Part shown: piece after piece, positions 11,086 through 23,745 of the stretch
Layout: each line of letters begins with the position of its first letter
Numbering within the stretch: position 1 is the first letter of the stretch
NCBI GenBank assembly: GCA_964036665.1
Contig: OZ038532.1
Span: 8,370,001-8,434,000 of the forward strand
Source of the DNA: Gordius sp. MW1
Taxonomy: Eukaryota > Nematomorpha > Gordioida > Gordea > Gordiidae
Direction: 5' to 3'
DNA length: 64,000 bases
The notes under the pieces: generated by a model
The model's input: only the letters and a program-made list of their open reading frames with translations
The model's database searches: none
Told to the model about the DNA's origin: nothing
Program-made: the position numbers and the translations under genes

Positions 11086-11421
11086 ATTCCCAGGTTAAAA
11101 CATGTTTTAGATGTGTTAACTGTAGATATGTATATTAATAACGAATTATTCCAATGCATCTTCGATACCGGCGCCACGGTATCGATAATACCGGCGCGAA
11201 GATGGGCGAAGGAGATCCCACGCAACAAAGAGCCCGTCTTGACGGTGTACGCGTACGGCCACGAGGAAATAAAGATCGTAGCCAAGGTGCAAGCTGATGT
11301 CCGAATGGGGGACACGAGGAAACAGCTGTCGTTATTAATAGCAGACGTAGCTGGGCCGCCGTTGTGTGGAATCGATTGGCTCCAAGTATTTGAGCCCGAA
11401 ATTTGGCGACGAATTCGTTGA
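11086..11421 (+). pseudogene. gypsy aspartic protease remnant
   Basis: The same frame as gag continues after the stop at 11,083. The catalytic motif FDTGATVSIIP is intact (Asp codon at 11,164). The later LCGIDWLQ corresponds to the protease C-terminal G-x-D-W-L motif. The frame is lost just after this, at the junction with reverse transcriptase. Confidence 0.8.
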
Positions 11422-12330
11422 AACCCAGAGCTGCGGCGGAACGGTTCGCGGTAAATTACGTAGAAAGACCGAAGGATTCCAAGTCCGCGATCCGGCACGT
11501 GATGAAGCAATGGGAGGGCCAGCTAAACGAATTTTCAAAAGCAGTCAAGGGAATAACGGTGGAAGTACCGTTAAAAGAGGGCATAGATCCCGTATTTATC
11601 CCCGCACGAAGGGTGCCGATGCGTGGAAGAAAGAAGTAGAAGAAGAGCTGGACAAATGGGTCAGAGACGGGGTGATAGAACCGATCGATTTCTCAAGATG
11701 GGTCAGTCCAGTGGTACCCGAAAAAGCGATGGGACTCTTCGTTTATGTATTGATTACCGGTTTACTATAAACAAATACGCTCAAGGATTGTTGTACCCCT
11801 TACCCAAAATCGACGATTTGTTAAATAAACTCGATAACGCGTGTTATTTTACTAAGCTGGACCCAACGAAAGCATACTTACAACTCGATTTAGGTCCAGA
11901 AACGAGCCAACGATTGACTATCTCCACGCACAAGGGCCTATTTAAAGTTAACCGAATGCCTTTTGGCTTAAATTGCGCCGCGGCGATTTTCCAAAAAACA
12001 ATGGATCAGATATTAGGAGGCATGGAGGGGGTAGCGGTATACATTGATGATATACTAATCGCGGGGGAAACGGAAGAAATCCACAACGAGCGGTTACTCA
12101 AAGTACTTGAAACGTTACAAAAATAGGGTTTCGTGCCAAATATTTCCAAGAGCATCTTGTGGGCGAAGGAAGTAACATTTTTGGGATATGTAATAAGTAA
12201 CAAGGGAATTCCAATCAACGACAATAAAGCCGAACTGGTCAAGCAGTGGAAAAATTTAACAAACAAAAATGAAATAAAATCGTTCCTTGGGTTAATAGCA
12301 TATTTTTCAAAGTTTATTAAGGACTAAGCC
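11422..12330 (+). pseudogene. gypsy reverse transcriptase remnant
   Basis: Fingers and palm motifs are spread over three frames: FIPARRVPM near 11,600; VIEPIDFSRWVSPVV near 11,680; LRLCIDYR near 11,745; LPKIDDLL; FTKLDPTKAYLQ; FGLNCAAAIFQ; and the active site YIDDI at 12,040-12,054. The connection region (FLGYVISNKGI, EIKSFLGLIAYFSKFI) follows a stop at 12,124. All catalytic Asp codons are present, but frame shifts between 11,600 and 11,750 and the stops at 12,124 and 12,325 prevent expression. Confidence 0.9.
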
Positions 12331-12443
12331 AAAATCGTGCACCCGATTCAGAAACTCATGAAAAAAACGTGCTGTACCACTGAGGTGGAGAACAACAAGA
12401 CGCATTCGAAGCCATCAAGTCCGCGCTTACTAAAGCCCCCGTA

Positions 12444-13250
12444 GTGGCATACTTTAATGGAGATTGGGAGACTGGCCTGGTCGTAGACGCCTCTGGTACA
12501 GGGTTAGGGGCCATCTTACAGCAACGAGCACCAGGGGAGAATTGGGGAGTGGTGGCCTATGCTTCAAGAGCGTTAAACGATAGCGAAAGCCGGTATTCGA
12601 CGATCGAACGAGAGGCTCTTGCGGTGGTTTATGGACTAAAAATGTTCAATAATTATATACAAGGACGAAGCGTTACAATCATGACGGATCATAGACCCCT
12701 AGTATATATATTCGATCAGAGCAAAAGGGACAAGGAACAATGGTCACCACGTCTAACTAGGTGGGCGTTCATGGTATCAGGCTACACGACCAAGTTTGTG
12801 TACAACAAGGGATCCGAAAACGCGGCAGATTTCTTGTCTAGAAAACCGAACGAAAACGCGTATCAGGTTAGCGAGGAAATGCCAGAAGACTCGACGAATC
12901 CGTTTATATCATTGGACGTAGTAAGACAACACACCTTGGACGGCCCGGGGCTGCGACAATTAAAAGAGTGCATTAGAGGTAAACAAAACACAATGGTCGC
13001 GTATGGGCTAAAACGCTCCAACGAAAAACACCTGCCAAAGTTACACGAAGCCAAAAGCATAATATTTTACAAAGGACGACGAATATTAATTCCGGCTAAG
13101 TTACGAAAAGCGGTACTCCAAAGATTACATAGGGGCCACGTCCTTATCAACGGATGCAAGAAGTGGCGGGGCAGTATATATGGTGGCCTACCCTCAACGA
13201 CCCTCGTACCTTTAATAATAATTATTAGTTTTATTATAAAAAATGCCTAA
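12444..13250 (+). pseudogene. gypsy RNase H and integrase N-terminus remnant
   Basis: One open frame of 268 codons. RNase H runs from VVDASGTGLGAILQQ through YSTIEREALAVVYGL and TDHRPLVYIF to NAADFLSRKP, so the catalytic Asp, Glu and Asp are retained. The integrase linker follows, then the start of the zinc-binding domain (LRKAVLQRLHRGHV), after which sequence similarity stops. The integrase DDE core is missing, which marks the 3' truncation. Confidence 0.85.
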
Positions 13251-13254
13251 ATTA

Positions 13255-15307
13255 TAACATTAATCCGAAATTAAATGATTATATGCTTTTTTGCTGGGGG
13301 ACATTTTTTAATTGGGGGACATTTTTAAACATTGGAACATTCAATTCGGCAAGATGGTTTTCGGCAAGTTGACGGGCCACCTTAAAACCATAGACTGCCG
13401 AACAGCTGATAATTTTTCAGCAAATAAAGCAAGCGCCATTTTGTGGAAAATTGTAACCAAACAATCGAATTCTGCATAATTTATTGTTCTAATTTACTTA
13501 TTTTTATTAATTTGTAAATTAAGCTATTATTCTTATTTATTATCTTCGATATTTTATCGTGGAGAAGTATAAATATACCTGTTGTTGAGTTTTCCTACAA
13601 TATGGCAGCTATTTTGGTGTATGAATGATTTTAATAGTAAAGATCACTGTTCGGTAGTCTATGGTTATATTAGTCTATGTTACAAATTTATGCCAACAAT
13701 TTGCTTGACATTGCCCAATAAGAAAGAATTTGAAGCTTGTGGGGATGATTTTAAATATAATGTATAGACAATAATATTACTTGAACAAACATATCATCTT
13801 TAAAAAAATTATAAGCCAATAAGTCTAGATGAATTCTAAGTTAAGTTAAGAAAATCTACAATTGCTGCTTTTTACAAAAATATTTAAATCTGTTGATAGA
13901 CAGCGTAAAGCCACTTGGTTCTGATCACATCGGTATATAAGCATTTTCCCAAAAACGCAGAATTCGAAACTACGATAATGCTATCGTTACGATTTTACAA
14001 TTCACATATGTTTTTTATCATGCTAATTAAAATAGCCAGTAGGCCAAAACGCTATTTTAATTATGTTGGGTAGGCATCCCATTTTTGCAACACTTTTAAA
14101 ACAAAGGGCAACCATACAAATATTTCTTCAGTTTCTTTCGTAACCAATACATCATTGATTACAATCACCCCTCTATACCTCCCAATATTTGGTGCAATGT
14201 GGAAGATAACGATTGTTCTATAGGTCGGTCAGGCTGATCTTAAATAAAACCTTTTTTTTCAAAATCCTATCCTGTTCGGCTTACCCTTTGCCGCATCATA
14301 GCTTTCACTTGATCTAACTTCAAAAAATTAATATGCACTGCAGAGTTTATTTGATAAATCTCTATTTAAAATAGAAGGGGGGGGGAGATCTTAAGCCAAT
14401 TAGCTATGTGTGAAGCGGTGTTCAGTACACAGTCCCTATCTTTCTTAACTAGCACCAAAAGGCTCACCATACAGGAAATTTGATTTGTTCTTTAGTGATC
14501 CTTGACTCCTTTGTAATTTGTCTTCTCCTTATTGCATGCTAGCAGCACCCATCTTGGAGGGATAAAGTGACGTTGTTTTAAGTATGATTGGAAGCTCCAC
14601 CTCGATGGCCCTTATCTTTAAGTTCCTTTATCAAAGCACCTTTGGTATCAATATTCTCGTCCACCACGTATTTCATCATAAACCGCTCCGCCGCTACTCT
14701 CTAATTCTAGTACAGGTATAGCCACACTAGATCATCAGTTTGAAATCGATGTCATCAAGAGTGGGCCCTTCGCATTAAAAAATATAAGTGGCGGGCCTTT
14801 TTTTATAATATGAACTGCGAAAATTTTGAGTTTTTTGTTCCAGTAACCACCCGAAGAAGGCATGACTTCAGTTGGCTGCGGTAACTGTTTCTTTCGTAGC
14901 GCTGCAGGCATCACGGATGGAACCCATGTCACAACGAATTGCACATAATGATACATATGCTGATCAATCTTAAACCTGGGTATTCAGCTTTGTATAGTAA
15001 CCTGATAAGTACGGCTCTATCGTATATGAGTCCTCGTCCGCGCACTGTATCGCTCGGAGTATTTGTGTGATTGGTTCCAATGCAATCCGCCTCATCACTT
15101 ATAACACTTGCCCGAACATTCATGTCCTGTATTACCAAAATAATTTGGAACAGCCAGCGCCCTTTTAAAATTACATCTTTAGACCTGCTACCTAGCCTAT
15201 AAGCCAATTGGTGAATTGTTTACCCCGCTATTACCGTACGTAGCAAATTATATTTAAATTCACCTAAAATCTTTCAAGACCTGCTTCGTGTTCTTACGAT
15301 AGATTTG
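13255..15307. other. No gene recognised; two unassigned minus-strand frames
   Basis: Two adjoining minus-strand open frames (14,735-14,956 and 14,929-15,207) and a shorter stretch near 14,570-14,700 have a coding-like amino-acid mix but match no family I know. They may be a worn transposase. The rest is AT-rich with no visible structure. Confidence 0.25.
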
Positions 15308-15363
15308 TGGGATTTCGCTAAATGATATCTTTCAGATGAAAGATATTATTTAGCCAAATCCCA
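15308..15363. repeat. 56-bp near-perfect palindrome
   Basis: Two 27-base arms (left arm starts TGGGATTTCGCTAAATG, right arm ends TTTAGCCAAATCCCA) pair with two mismatches around a two-base GA centre. Weak complementarity appears to continue for some tens of bases outside. It could be the core of a small foldback element or a hairpin-forming site. Confidence 0.85.
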
Positions 15364-18300
15364 TAATACATAGTGTCTTCAAGATTTACAAAACCAGACC
15401 ACCCGATACAAAATTTATATCATTTACACCTTTTCAAAGTCTTTAAAACCATGAACAAAAATATTTTGACTTATCAAGGTAATACGATTGACATTCTTAA
15501 AAAAGCAATATCCGGAATTACAATCTAAGGTTGAACTTAATAAAAATAAATAAAACCCGATCTCAACCACATTTGTTTAAATTTTCTGCTATGTTTTGTT
15601 ATGGCACTCTGGTCCAAAATGCAATGTGTTTTCTTAAGTCAACCTATAGTTTGATTTCTGATTTGCTCCTGAAATGACTGTTCAGGGTATAAATTATTAT
15701 CAAATTCTGATATCAATAAGAAGCTAGTAAATTATTAGCTTATCGATTTTATATATGTAAAAAATTTAAAAACGATTGCCTTTAAATTTTTTAAACTTTG
15801 TGCCAACGTCACCAAATCATTTTGGCGCTTTATTTTTGTCGCCTCGGTTGAGCTTCATTAACGCTCCTGCACACCTGGCGAGATTCTCATGTGGCGAATT
15901 TACTAATATTAGGCAAAAAATAATCCAAAATTATGCAACATATAATTTTATCACTAAATTTTGAATATTTTATGTGAGGAATATAAATAATATGTTTTAC
16001 AATTATCTCTTGCAAGTTATATATTATTGTCACTCTTAGGTTCTCCATTGTATACTTAAGCATACAAATTTTGTATAGGTTTGTTAACTTTTACTATATA
16101 TATTGCAATTCTAAAGAGTAATATAATATATATTGTATATATAAATCATATACTCTATAAATATATAGATAAGTACACTTTTTTGCAACTATATTGACTT
16201 TTCGCCAGATGTGCTGGATTCGCTCCATTAATTTTAATTTTGTTAGATGCCACATAATTTAGTTGTGATCGTTTATACATTACTTCCGTAATTTACCTTT
16301 TTAAGTCTCCTTAACCGATGTTGGGCTTAATTAACGGCTCAAAAATAACAATTATATTCCTTTCATGAATATTATTTAAAACTAAAACTTGATTTTGGCA
16401 TACCTCAAACAAAACTAGATAAGCGTAGCCATTACCCTGAGCAACGTCTGGAGATTTGAGCATGTTAGATTATTTACAACTTTATTATAACTTATTGATT
16501 ACAGATTTTATATGAATAGGTAACAGTTTACGTGGAAAACAAAAAAAGAGCAGCCCGACTCATCGTCCTTATTTACAATTGCCATATTAAACTTTTTAAT
16601 AGGGTTGAGAATATCCCAACTACCTTAGCTGGATACTTTGCAACGCTCACATCGCCGGATTGCATCTAAGGGCCCAAAAATTTTCAGGATTAATAAAAAT
16701 CGAATCCGCAATATCTTTCCTGCTGATGCACATCTGATTTTCATGTTGGAGAGCATCCTCTTCGCCATAGGCAAAACTTTACTTAAACTGCTTTGAAGTT
16801 CAATCAAAAATGATAAAACTTGATAAACATAAATTGGATGTTTGGACTATAAGAATAATCACAAATTAAACAAGAGTTCGATATTGAGACATGCTTCTAG
16901 GTGATTCATAATAAGAATTTTATGAAATGCTGCACTTTGAATCGGCTATTGTTAATTTGCTTCAATAAATACATCTTTGGAGTTTAATTAGATCATTGAT
17001 TTTTATCGCTTAAACCTTCTTAAATATCTATTTAAGTAAAATACATTACACAAAAAAAACGAGCATAACCTAGCAGAGATTGGACCTAGTTATAAACCCA
17101 GGTTACTTGTACCTTTGCACAGTTTTTAATATTAGTAATATCAATAAACATTAATCCTTAAGTCATTTCTGTATTTTGTAATAAAAATTATAGCTATATT
17201 AAAAAATACAATTAGGCAATAATTTCTAAAAATTTCATTTTAACATAAATGTTTTTAGACATACCTTTAATAAAATTTTTGAGATAATTTAATTTTGCAT
17301 ATGTTTGTAAAAAATATGATGGTTGGGGGTCGGGGCTAGTCGTAGTGAGAAGTGTCGTCCTTCCGATTAAATAAATTATGTTAATTTACAAGAGATAAAT
17401 ATTAAACAAAGGATTTTTAAAACAAGAAAAAAACGTTTTATAGAAGGATGGATTACCATTTGACTTTTTTAATACGTAAATTACACTTATAAAAAATCAA
17501 GACTTATTTTTATAAAATAATTTCCCTTTATTTTTGTTATCAAGTGCTTCAAAGTAATCTTTTTCTAACCAGGTCTAAAAGGAACTCCAAATATAAATGG
17601 TGAAAGTTACAAATCTCTGATTGCACTAGAAACAGCTGATTTAGAGTGAAAGAATTTTAAGCATTTTAACACGCAACTAATAGATATTCAATAAGATAAA
17701 GCATGGATATTCTTTGCGCATCAACTAATTAAGTTTATATTTTCATGCAACGCTTCAATATTTGACTCCTTGGGATTTTAAATATTTCCACCACATCTCG
17801 TTTTTAACATTTATTACCGATTTAAAAACTACCAAATAACAAAGATATCACGTAGGGCAACTTAATAACTGAACTGTTAAGTTTTGACGTTTTTGGTATA
17901 TAAATTCATGTTCTAAATGCCTAAGACAGGATATTTTTGTCGCAAGTGTATTTGGAAAGTCCACATTGAAAGAAAATCGAATTGTGCTTTTTTCTTGGTA
18001 TAGTTTGAATGACTGTAAATTTTAAATAGATAATGTTAATCAGTTTTACTGACAAAATTAATTTATTTATACAACCACATATTTTAGCACAGACAATAAT
18101 ATAAAACTTTTAACAATTTGCCATTCAGGTTTGTGCATCCTGATTTAATAATGCCGTCTTCAATAATATTTTAAAAGGGCACAAGTTGAAGGTTAAAAAA
18201 AATTTATCTTTCAAAAATACAACAGACTTGAACTAGCTGACATCTGGTCACACCAGAATGCTAAGTTTGTTTTATTATATAAATTGAAACTAAATTCAAA

Positions 18301-18462
18301 TTTTATTTTGCATCACAAAGAATATTATTACAATCTTCTTTAGCCCTTTGCTAACGACAAGAGTTTGCATTGAAAATATTCTAATTACAATCGTCAAATT
18401 AGGCCTTAACCCTGACCCAACCGAATATTATAAAGGGAATTCGGCATTCTCAATGTCTATCT
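15364..18462. other. No gene recognised
   Basis: AT-rich, with (AT)-rich simple sequence near 16,080-16,170. At 16,651-16,665 a 15-base identity (ATCGCCGGATTGCAT) to the cysteine-rich tail of the piggyBac element at 45.3 kb sits in an equivalent reading context, hinting at a small piggyBac remnant. Nothing firmer is visible. Confidence 0.35.
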
Positions 18463-18470
18463 CAGCCTTG

Positions 18471-19011
18471 CAGGAGCGTAGCCAAGGGGGAGGAAAGCGT
18501 TTCCTTCCCCTTATCTGTTGCAGGTAGAATTTAATATTGTGTAAAGAGTATTTGGAAATTAGCTAAGACTTTTTTTTTATCTAAACACCGTTCATTTAGC
18601 TGTACTAAAAAATGTCAAGAAAACAGATTGAGTGACTGTATAATTTTGCCTATTAACAACTTGTGAATTTTTCAGATCAAGCCCATATCATTTTTCTTTG
18701 GTGTCCGTCATTAAAGATTTGACGAAACTTTTAGTCAACATGTCTTTAGTTTCAACTAAATGACAATATTTTTGCCAGATGAATAACTTGCATAAGGTCC
18801 ATGTCCTTTTTTAAGGTATAAAAGCTAAATTAAATGCTTTGATATTTGATTGCTGAAAAGAAGAGATTTTTCCAAAACTGGTTATATATTGCGCCTTGAA
18901 GTTTCGCATATATTGTACACAAAATTTATTTTTGTTATATTATAAATAAAAGTGTCGTTAATTTTTTTTGAATTTTTCCTCCCCCTTGAGAAAATCATGG
19001 CTACGCGCCTG
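18471..19011. mobile_element. CAGGMGCGTAGCC hAT-like element
   Basis: A 541-bp element running from CAGGAGCGTAGCCAAGG to ATGGCTACGCGCCTG. It has a perfect 8-bp target duplication CAGCCTTG at 18,463-18,470 and 19,012-19,019. The interior matches the element at 2,711-3,606. Open frames overlapping its right end (18,882-19,115 and 18,952-19,179) are not genes. Confidence 0.9.
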
Positions 19012-19019
19012 CAGCCTTG

Positions 19020-19745
19020 GAAGAGTTTCGTCAGAGCGGCTCTTTCCAAAAGAAAGTTTGGGTTGGGTTTAAACAAAGTCATACAAATTGAGCTGCATTT
19101 GAGTCTGTTAACCAAGACCCACCCTAGGCCAGAATTCCTTAATAATAAATTAACTGCAAATCAGGAGTGTGCCTATTGAGCATAACTCTACTCTCAAGTC
19201 ATTTTTTGATTTTTATAAGATATGGTTATAAATAAATATTATAATATTAAAAAGAGCAAGAATACAAGTAAATTATTTTTAAATACTATTCACTTTAAAC
19301 TTTAAATGATATAATTTAATTTTAAATAATTCAATTACAAATCAAATAGTGAATTGTGCCCTGAAGGACCTCCCGTGGGCTTCGGAATCAGGTCAGGCCT
19401 AATGAGCCAGCCCGACCTGAAACAGAGCCCGGCCCAAAACAAGCCCAAGCCAATAAACAGTTTAAAAAGAATCTTTTAGATAGTATGAGATTTTGCGAAA
19501 TTTATGTCAAAATAGGCATAAGATGAAAACATTTAATGATGGAGTTAGGAAACTATTTTCTATACAGAACATTGAAAAAACAAATGAGTTTGTTTTTAAT
19601 ATATGGCCAAATAACTATCTTGTAGAGCAACTCGTCATATTTGATTACCACCAAACATTAGCAACTTATCTGAAACAGTGGCAGAGCTACCTTTTTGCCT
19701 TGGGGAGTCGAGATTGGATTTCACACAATTGAGAAGGGGTCAAAC
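19020..19745. other. Unassigned, with a GC-rich fragment
   Basis: Positions 19,355-19,460 contain GCCCGACCTG and GCCCGGCCC motifs like those of the element at 48,407-50,061, but no borders could be fixed. The open frame 19,493-19,732 (79 codons) has no recognisable domain. Confidence 0.35.
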
Positions 19746-19889
19746 CATGGGCGTACGGGGGAAGGGGCAGGGGGTGGCCGCTTCCACCCCTAAATGACAA
19801 AATTAAAACAATTTATGTTTTGCCCCCCCCCCCCTACTGAACTTAAACCACTTTCGCCTCCCCCCTAATCTAAACCTGGCTACGCCCAT
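19746..19889. mobile_element. CATGGGCGTA miniature element copy
   Basis: It starts CATGGGCGTACGGGG and ends ACCTGGCTACGCCCAT, with a C-rich interior. The flanks share only TCAAA, so the target duplication is worn. Confidence 0.7.
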
Positions 19890-20091
19890 CAATCAAAATC
19901 AATTGAAATTTTCCCTTATAAACGTTGGTCAAATTTAAAATTCCGCTACTACTTTGTGTAATTTTTTTTATAACATCACACTACTATATCTCAGATCCCT
20001 CATGTTTATAGGGCATAAAAATAAAATATATTCATAAATAAAACAAAATAATGTAGATGAAACGATTATATCAAGACAATTCAGGCGCGTA

Positions 20092-21831
20092 CCAGGATTT
20101 TTTCAAGGGGAAGGAAAGCTGGCAAAAATTTTTTTTTAAACATTTTATATGTAATTAAAAATAAAAGTTAAATACCAAAAAGTCAGGCCCAGTCGGCCAA
20201 GGGCCGAGCAAGCAACGGTCGTAAATTAAAATTCTCAAATAGGCCTGGTCGGGCACCATAACAATGATTTTTATATAGTTACTATTTTGCTGTCACTTTA
20301 TCAAACCGTGATGGGGTAGCAGAAAATTTTAGACATATATGATAAATGAAAAGGTATTAATTCCGTGTATAGAATATGGAACAGTATAATAAAAGTCATA
20401 TAATTTTAATTTGCCCAGCGATTGTCATTAAGAGATTTCACTTGAAGTAGGAGAATACCTATGATAATTTAATATTGCCAATTCCTTCCATCGGTGTTAT
20501 CCTATTTTTTGAATAAGCTTTTAATCTCTTGATTATAAAAAACCCTTATTGATGGATGTGGTGTTAAGAAGACAAAAAATATGGTTACGCGTTCGTGATG
20601 ACTCGCGAAGCGAAAAAAAGCGAAACAAATTTCGTTCCACGAAATTGTTTCGCTGCGTGCGAAAATAATCGTCTGCGGTTTCACTATGAACGCCTTTTAT
20701 ATAATTAATACATTCGTTATTTCGTGCAAATTAATTTGCAATTCGCAGGTCATCACGAACGAGCTTTATAAATATCATTTTTTTTAATTTTTGCTAAAGG
20801 GGGGGGGGCCTTGGCTACCACTGAAAACTACATCATTGTTTTTATATAGGTGAGACGGTTTCATCTACATCTTTGAAAAAATACATGTATCATCTAGAGA
20901 TTATTAATCAATGGATTAAAATTATATAAATATACAGGATAGGAAGATTACCTTAAATATTTGGATATGCATGTTTTATCTATATATGCACAAGTAATAA
21001 CTTAAAGCACAAACCTTAATATTTATAACAATTGAAATATATAAGAAATTAATATATTAAACATAATCGCTTAATTAGTCACTTCCTAGCAATGGGGCGG
21101 TCTAATGTTTATACGTGAAAAAAATGTTCAAACAAGTTTTTTTCATAGCAATTTTCACAATCATATTAGGAAATTTTACAATGCATTTAGTCGAAAATTA
21201 AATTCGAAAAATCGAATGTATATAATATGTATATTATGTTTCCAGGGTTTTTTAATTGTCTCAAATTCTTTTATGCAACTAAACTATAATATTTTAACCC
21301 ATTATCGCGTTCCGGAGGCGCGGAATAAATAAAATAGGATTCCGGGCGGAACACGATTTACAAATAATTGAAGGAAGAATTATTATGAATTAATTGGGGG
21401 AATTGAAAGGAAGGATAGGGGAAAACATTGTTGGGGGATGGCCGGGCTTAAAGCCACTTAATAAAGATAACTTTACCGCTCTACATTTCGCCAATCTATT
21501 TTATTACAAGAAAAATTATATTGTGTATCAGAAATAAATAACACAAACTTATAAGCGCGTCGGGGGGGGGGATAACATACGCGTACTAGAAATTAAATGC
21601 AAAAGAATAATGGTCTACGCTATGAGTGTACAACGTGTAAGATCAAAAGAGTTGTACCGCGTGTTGAACTCTTAACTTTTAATAAGATGAGATGGGGGGA
21701 GAGTGTGGGAAGATATCTTCATCTTCGTATCTCCGGATACGATACCCATTTAATCTGATTTTTAATAAAAAAATTCAAATTTTAATCGAGGGCAAGGAAA
21801 AGTCCCGCTTTTTTCCCACTTGACGCGCCTG
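20092..21831. mobile_element. Larger CAGGCGCGTA hAT-like element
   Basis: The left end is CAGGCGCGTACCAGG. The right end, ACTTGACGCGCCTG, is preceded by AAAAGTCCCGCTTT, which matches the inverted left interior of the element at 2,711. The flanking octamers AGACAATT (20,084-20,091) and AGACAATA (21,832-21,839) differ at the last base only. The 1,740-bp interior has GGGC-rich pieces near 20,180-20,262, the inverted repeat at 20,590-20,761, and no transposase. The span is inferred from the matching ends and duplication, and secondary insertions are likely. Confidence 0.65.
20590..20761. repeat. Short inverted-repeat element with GCGAA motifs
   Basis: CGTTCGTGATGACTCGCGAA on the left pairs with a TTCGCAGGTCATCACGAACG arm on the right, with several GCGAAA / TTTCGC motifs inside. 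It is about 172 bp with no clear flanking duplication, and it encodes nothing. Confidence 0.6.
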
Positions 21832-21839
21832 AGACAATA

Positions 21840-23127
21840 TAAAAAATTTCACATTGTATGGTAAGTTTGTGTATAAATGAATTGTGAGAGCACAAAGTGG
21901 GACGGAGATATTGAAAGAAAACTTAAAAAATAATATAAATAGTAAAAAACTACAACAAAGTTTTTATAAAAATGTTGTATTGGCACAACACTTAAAAAAT
22001 AATCTTAATTTTACATATGAAATATTGGCAGCATTTATATCGGGAAAACAATGACAACATTTAATAGGCTTTTAAAATTAGATCCTCAAAAGGCGAAATA
22101 TAACATAAAATATGTAAAAACTTAATTGTGAAATCAAGATTGGCAAATGCGGGAATGAGTATTTAAAAGTTATTGCCTCTCCCCTGATGATATTATAGAT
22201 TTATTTGCACAAATCCCCCTTACACCACCAAAAGTTCATTGAAATAAACCAATAAATTTAACGGCTAAAATAATCCTTAAATATTCTGTTAAAATCAAAT
22301 GAATTAAAATTAGAGAGGTGTATGCACAGAACAACTTAGTGTTTGTGTAGATTTTTTTAGGATTTTTATCCCTTGAAAGTTTTGATGCATTAACAAATGT
22401 CAATTAAATTCAAAATTTTTTATTAATATAAATTTAATGCAATATGTGCTGCTCAAACTTATGATGGGGTATCGTATCACTAATAAAGAAAAAATTGTGT
22501 GCAAGCCATTTTTTGAAAATCATTGGCTTTATATGTGCATGTGGTACATAAAAATATGCAATATATGTTAAAAAAGAGGACAATTAAAGAATCCCATTCA
22601 TAATGCCAATCATCCACAATGCCAATGACTTTAACAAACTAGACACAAAAACTAAAAAGTATAATTTAAATGGTAAAATTGTAATATATTAAAAATTACT
22701 AAATATAAAGCTATTAATAAAAAAATTAATCAATATGCATAGGCTTAATTTACAATCATTTGCACATAAACTAATAAATACTTAGAGAGTAAGGGGCCAC
22801 GACCTTTTATAATATAAGGACGCTTACGTATTTTAAGTGATGAGCCATTTGCTATTATTTTTAAGTAATAGCTCATTATACAGTTAATTTTATTATAATA
22901 ATTATCTTATATCTATGTGTATATAATAATAACAATGGAATAAGGACTATGTTTTAAATTAATTTTGCATTTTGTATATAAATACATTTACATTACAATT
23001 ATGGCTTGTTATAGATTAAAAATATTCACTTTATGACAAAATGCATAAGTTAATGATACTTATATATAGTTGGATATTTGAAAGTGTGCCATCTGATTAG
23101 TGCACATTCTTAAATTTATTAATATTC
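21840..23127. other. No gene recognised
   Basis: Strongly AT-rich DNA without long open frames. No structure could be assigned. Confidence 0.4.
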
Positions 23128-23737
23128 AAAATCCAAAAAAACAAATACTTGAGACAAAAGTGATTATTGTAGTAATACCTTCATACATGTATGCTTAGCT
23201 AAATCTATTTTGGCTTGAGTTCTATTTTTAATTTGATCAATATTAAATTACATCAAAACTATTAAATCCGCACTCCTGCATTTTAATGTAATAGTGTAAA
23301 TATAAACAGGAGCAAATTTATTTCTAATATCTGATACAAAAGCTTATGCATTAATAAGTGGGTAATCAACATTTAAAGATAATCCTTCCGTAATCATTAG
23401 AGGATGGACAACAAATTGAAACATCTTATTTATATAAGAATAATTGCAAATTTCAACAATCACTTCCATCATGCCTTTAAGTGAGTGATATTAAATCAAT
23501 TTGCCAGATTTTGACTAAATTCAACATTAAATTTTGTTTTAAGTGATAGAAGATTAATACACCTATATATAAAAAGTGTAGATACAGCTTGTCAAAATTC
23601 AAAAAAACAAATACTTGAGACAAAAGTGATTATTGTAGTAATACCATCATACATGTATGCTTAGCTAAATCTATTTTGGCTTGAGTTCTATTTTTAATTT
23701 AATCAACATTAAATTACATCAAAACTATTAAATCCGC
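23128..23737 (+). repeat. Direct repeat pair of about 145 bp
   Basis: The segment at 23,128-23,274 (from CAAAAAAACAAATACTTGAG to ACTATTAAATCCGC) recurs at 23,594-23,737 with only a few substitutions, 466 bp downstream. The second copy ends beside the gypsy insertion site. They look like two units of a dispersed or satellite-like repeat with ~320 bp of different DNA between. Confidence 0.8.
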
Positions 23738-23745
23738 TTGGTGGC

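Larger units (their letters stand above)
10210..13250 (+). mobile_element. Decayed Ty3/gypsy retrotransposon, 3' truncated
   Basis: Gag, protease, reverse transcriptase, RNase H and the start of integrase occur in that order. The 5' region (about 10,210-10,521) looks like LTR and leader: AATAAA at about 10,481, then TGGCGACGTAAAG at about 10,522, a plausible tRNA primer-binding site. No second LTR is visible after 13,250, where integrase breaks off after its zinc-binding region. In-frame stops at 10,795, 11,083, 12,124 and 12,325 and at least three frame changes (about 11,400, 11,620-11,720 and 12,330-12,440) make it dead. It lies immediately upstream of the CH exon in minus-strand terms. Confidence 0.9.

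Noticed and set aside
14570..15207. Possible decayed coding region on the minus strand
   Set aside because: Composition is protein-like but I recognise no domain and the frames are broken. Not enough to call a gene.
16625..16807. Minus-strand frame with a CxxC (RRCERCKVSS)
   Set aside because: Short, no other domain residues, and it overlaps a plus-strand match to a piggyBac tail.
19355..20262. GC-rich segments near 19.36-19.46 and 20.18-20.26 kb as ends of one hAT-like element
   Set aside because: No inverted termini or matching octamers, and a better supported element begins at 20,092 between them.
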